Source of the DNA: Vermamoeba vermiformis
Taxonomy: Eukaryota > Tubulinea > Echinamoebida
Direction: 5' to 3'
DNA length: 64,000 bases
Assembly: GCA_045837725.1 (NCBI GenBank)
Contig: JBEWZL010000101.1
Location: 434,001-498,000 of the forward strand
Position numbers and translations under genes: made by a program. Below are positions 60,608-64,000 of the stretch, piece by piece. Under the pieces are notes generated by a model. That model saw only the letters and a list, made by a program, of their open reading frames with translations, did no database searches and was not told the DNA's origin. How positions within the stretch are numbered: position 1 is the first letter of the stretch; each line of letters opens with the position of its first letter.

Positions 60608-62344
60608 CTACTTTTTATTCTTCGTGGCATAAGGAAACACTTTAGCGCTTACAGGAGAAAAGTACAAAGCTAATATAATTATTAAAACGACTGCCGCGGC
60701 ACATCCGACCACAATTCCAATAATAGCGCCAGTCGTCAACGGATCTTGTACTACATTCGAGTTGCAATCACCTTGAGACTTTGTGACCAATAGCGTCAAT
60801 TGACCAGGCGATTTAATCGGTTCTCCGTTGAAATCCAAACACGCATCATCTACTCCTTCAAATAGGACCTCGGTTAAGTCAAAGGATCCGTTCGTACATT
60901 GCGTTAATAGCACAAGAATATTAAGCGTATCATTCTGCAGTAGCGCGTTGTATTGATTTTGACTGAGAATGTACTGGAGTTTTCCCGCCAATTCGGCGCA
61001 ATTAGTGACTTCAATCACCGCTTCATTCGTCACTACCAAAACTGAGGTATTTGTCAACGATAACGTCGTCACTGTTGTGGAGCTATTGAACGAGATGACT
61101 TCAGTGCTAGGATTGTTAGCGATAGGTGGTGTGATTTGGATGTTGTCGCCAACTCTAACAATGAGAGATTTCAACGAAATTCCGTTCCACTGCGTCATCA
61201 CAAAGCTGGAATTGTCCAACTGATCCATGGACATTACGTATTGTGTAGGATCGATAATTGTGTCAAATTGCGGCAATGTCTGGTTAACTATGAGCGTGCC
61301 TCTGAAGAACCCATATAAATAATTGCCAGTCAGAGAGGCTTGAAGTGAAAATAGAGCGCCATGCCAATAAGGATATCCATCGGATCTGAACTGAATATTT
61401 TTGACGATGTAACTATCGTAAAAATAGAAAACCACTGGAGCCAGATCAAACTCTTTGTTGTAGTAAATTGCGTATTGACCAGCACCAATTTCAAATGTGA
61501 TATAATAAGAAGGAGGATACCAAAATATTTCCAAGCTGGTTGGATTGACTGTAACTCCCAATGTTTCTTGAAAAGTGTACAGTAGATCCGGTGTTATTGC
61601 GTTTGCAGAAATTACATCGTTGTCCAAAGTCACAGTGACATCAGTAAGTTGTTCCGCCAGCACATTTGCAGCCAAAAATTGTGTCGTATATTTCGGTAAT
61701 AAAGCTTGGAGTGTAACCAGAGTCGCATTTGAATCGGAATAATAGCTGTATGGTGAGCCACCTGACACCGAAGGTTGGGCCGAAACAAAGAAGACTCTTT
61801 GGTTCCCAAAATAAACTGCTTTGAGATTTGTAACGACGTCGTTGTTAGTCGGATATTGAATGTCAGTAGCACCATTTTCTTCAAATATCATTAAAGTTAA
61901 AGCTGATAGGGCAGTATCAGAGAGGACTCGTATAGAATTGATATCGCATTCAATTTCTGTCCAATTGTAAGAAAGATTAAAAGTGTACAAGATCTGATCG
62001 AGTTCGTCAAAACGGTTAATTGTACCCGCAGCAAAAAAATGGTGATATGTATGTATTAATCCATCTGCTAATGATATAGTAGCGCAAGAATATATTCGGC
62101 TTCCAGTAACGCTGATCTGAGATGTGACTAGCGGGTCAAAAGTTAAAGTACCTACAATTTTGTAAACGGTCAGTTAATGAAAAAATATGATAATTAACAG
62201 AATTATTGGGGGTAATTATTATTTTTTCTGTCCATAAATAACGGTACAGCAGAATTCTGATTATTTTCGTTTGTACTTACCTTCGCTAGCATCGCTCAAA
62301 TACAGCAAGGAGCACCAAAAAATTAACCATTTAAACCATGCCAT
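60608..62344 (-). CDS. Type I membrane glycoprotein, unknown
   Basis: Two exons on the minus strand (62281-62344 and 60608-62151), 535 residues. The first exon is a signal peptide (MAWFKWLIFWCSLLYLSDAS). The large exon is an extracellular region of about 460 residues, rich in Asn, Ser, Thr and beta-strand patterns, with many N-glycosylation sites (NLS, NAT, NQT, NSS, NTS, NGS). It has about five cysteines, three of them near the membrane. One membrane helix (TGAIIGIVVGCAAAVVLIII) and a 20-residue basic tail end the protein. No domain recognised. Candidate cell-surface or adhesion protein; start by the signal peptide and in-frame splice. Confidence 0.72.
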
Positions 62345-62569
62345 GGATTGTAGTCGGTTGCAGTTGTGGTGCTATTCGTTTAGAAAAATTAATTTTTATT
62401 GTACTGGAATACTTGCCGTGAAAACGGACTTACCTTCATTGATATCAAATCCGATATTTAATTATAGGTAGCTTATTTGCATACCCTTTCGTGTAAATAT
62501 TTTATTCTATTCAAAAAATAACAAATTCTGGATCAGATCAACTCTCGAGTTCAAGGTTGAATTTGAATC

Positions 62570-64000
62570 TTAGTTCAATTTGGCTTGTAAAGCAGCTTCT
62601 GAGTTGCCCTTGGCGAGTGCGGCCTTAACTTCAGAAGCAGTAGGCATTTTACCAACATTCATCAATTCGGCGGCTTGAGCGCAGACAGGATCTCTGTTCA
62701 TAGAGCAAACAGCGTACTGAAAAATAGTTACATTAGTACATATACATACAAATACTCAATATATATTGGTATTTTCGATTAAGCCACTCAAAACGGTTTG
62801 CTTTTCCGATCGGACGGATGTGACAAGGAAAATTCGTTACTTACGATTCTCTCGCCCTTAGCATAGTAAGCAACAAAGTTAAGAGTATCAGGCTCGAAAC
62901 CATTCTCAGGCTTGTCGATAATAACGTCGTCGTATTCGAGAGCATAACCCGCGTAACGGATGCTCTTGCCGAAGATGGTAGTCCAGAAGAAAGGAACGCT
63001 GCGAGCAGGAGTGGTCTTACCAACCATATTCCTATTTAAATATATCATTAACATTGCAATCTTCAAAGAACCAAAGTTTGTTTAACGAATCCGATCAGAT
63101 TTCGAAGCAAGATCTTGCTGTAAGATTACTTACAAACCAGCGACCATGCCGTGGTACTGAGCCATGCCCCAGTGTTCAATGCGAACTTCTTTGCCGTCGA
63201 GACCGAAGAAAGGGAATGTGGCCATATCACCAGCAGCCCAGATGCCGTCACCAGCCTTCATGTTCTAGTTGCAAATATAACCATTAGGTCATATATTAAT
63301 ACATGAGACTATTAGCATAATCATCGAATGCTAGCAAAAGTTTAAAGTTTAGCGTAGCGGATCTGATCTTCGAATTTTCGAGTACTTACGACGTCGCACA
63401 TAACAGATTTGTCACGAGGGTTGAACTTGACACCGCTCTTAATGTAACCAGTGCTGGGGATGATACCAGCGCCGAGCACAACAACGTCAGCGGGGATCTG
63501 GTCACCATTGTTCAAGATGACTTCGCAGACAAGGTTGTTCTTAACGATGAATTCCTTAGCAACGGCCTCCATCTTGAATTGAATACCGTTCTTCTCGTGG
63601 AACTGATAGTATAATATGATTAGTATGCATGAACTACTAAGTCTTGCTAAACGTCAAAAAGATCCGGTTGCACTTCGATGGATCCAGCTTGAGGCACCAT
63701 ATAAGCTTGCTATTAATTATTATTATATACCTTGCGCAAAGCAGCACCAACTTGGACACCCAAGACACGTTCGAAGGGAGTCTTTTCCATACCGAGCACA
63801 GTGACGCTCTTGCATTGCTTGACGATGCACGAAGCAGTTTCCATGCCAATGAAGCTGCTGCCAACGATAACGACGTGCTTGCCGTTAGTAGCGTCGAGCA
63901 CCTTGTTGGCGTCTTCAGCATCACGGAGCACGAAAATGTTCAAGGCGTCGCTGCCGGGGACAGGGAGAGTACGAGCACTATAGGAATATATTAACAAAAA
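62570..64000 (-). CDS. AIF-like NAD(P)H flavoprotein oxidoreductase (5' partial)
   Basis: At least five exons on the minus strand; the gene enters from the right edge. It reads RTLPVPGSDALNIFVLRDAE, GKHVVIVGSSFIGMETASCI (NADH-binding GxGxxG-type loop, here GSSFIG), LGMEKTPFERVLGVQVG, DQIPADVVVLGAGIIPSTGY, then GDGIWAAGDMATFPFF (second FAD-binding motif with GD) and EHWGMAQYHGMVAG. This is the ferredoxin-reductase/AIF branch of flavoproteins. The C-terminal domain ends AALAKGNSEAALQAKLN. Related proteins are mitochondrial AIF/AIFM3 and monodehydroascorbate reductases. The FAD-binding N-terminus is outside the window, so the exact subfamily is open. Confidence 0.87.

Overview
This window comes from a small, gene-dense eukaryotic nuclear genome. 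Almost every gene has short introns (mostly 45-150 bases, GT-AG, some GC-AG), intergenic gaps are usually a few hundred bases or less, and all three standard stop codons are used. Intact MCM10, pyruvate kinase, dihydrolipoamide dehydrogenase and DHHC palmitoyltransferase genes fit this. An LRR-RasGEF protein, families of F-box/LRR and BTB proteins, GPI-type cupredoxins and a Crinkler-like gene suggest a free-living amoebozoan-like protist or an early-branching relative of fungi. The sequence alone does not settle which.

Layout. 0-9.2 kb: end of a lipoamide dehydrogenase gene, a WHEP-TatD fusion, an F-box/LRR gene, an MFSD5/MOT2-type transporter and MCM10. 9.5-25 kb: a large inverted duplication. 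Its arms (about 9.52-12.86 and 21.58-25.03 kb) each carry a 13-exon tandem-BTB gene, and between them lie a four-helix membrane protein, pyruvate kinase, an F-box/propeller gene, an ankyrin-like gene and an F-box/LRR gene. The tail of that last F-box/LRR gene was copied into the left arm, so the left arm is the derived copy.

25-36.9 kb is an accessory island. It holds a lipase-fold pseudoenzyme with hydrophobic segments overlapping a J/SAM/UBA gene, a fungal-type conserved gene, a decayed F-box/LRR fragment, a TA-flanked inverted-repeat element, a SAM-NTPase-PD(D/E)XK Crinkler-like gene, and the intact F-box/LRR gene from which the fragment derives. 36.9-43 kb is a tandem array of five secreted cupredoxins, the last without copper ligands. 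43-64 kb returns to housekeeping and signalling genes: a 2OG-Fe(II) oxygenase, WD40 and FBXL proteins, a conserved nucleotide-independent PEPCK-like family member, LRR-RasGEF, NAD(P)-binding and SDR oxidoreductases, DHHC palmitoyltransferase, a type I membrane glycoprotein and a partial AIF-like flavoprotein.

The many F-box and BTB genes suggest expanded cullin-RING substrate adaptors, which multiply here by local duplication and leave fragments behind. Exon boundaries were read by eye from splice consensus and frame continuity and may be off by a few bases.
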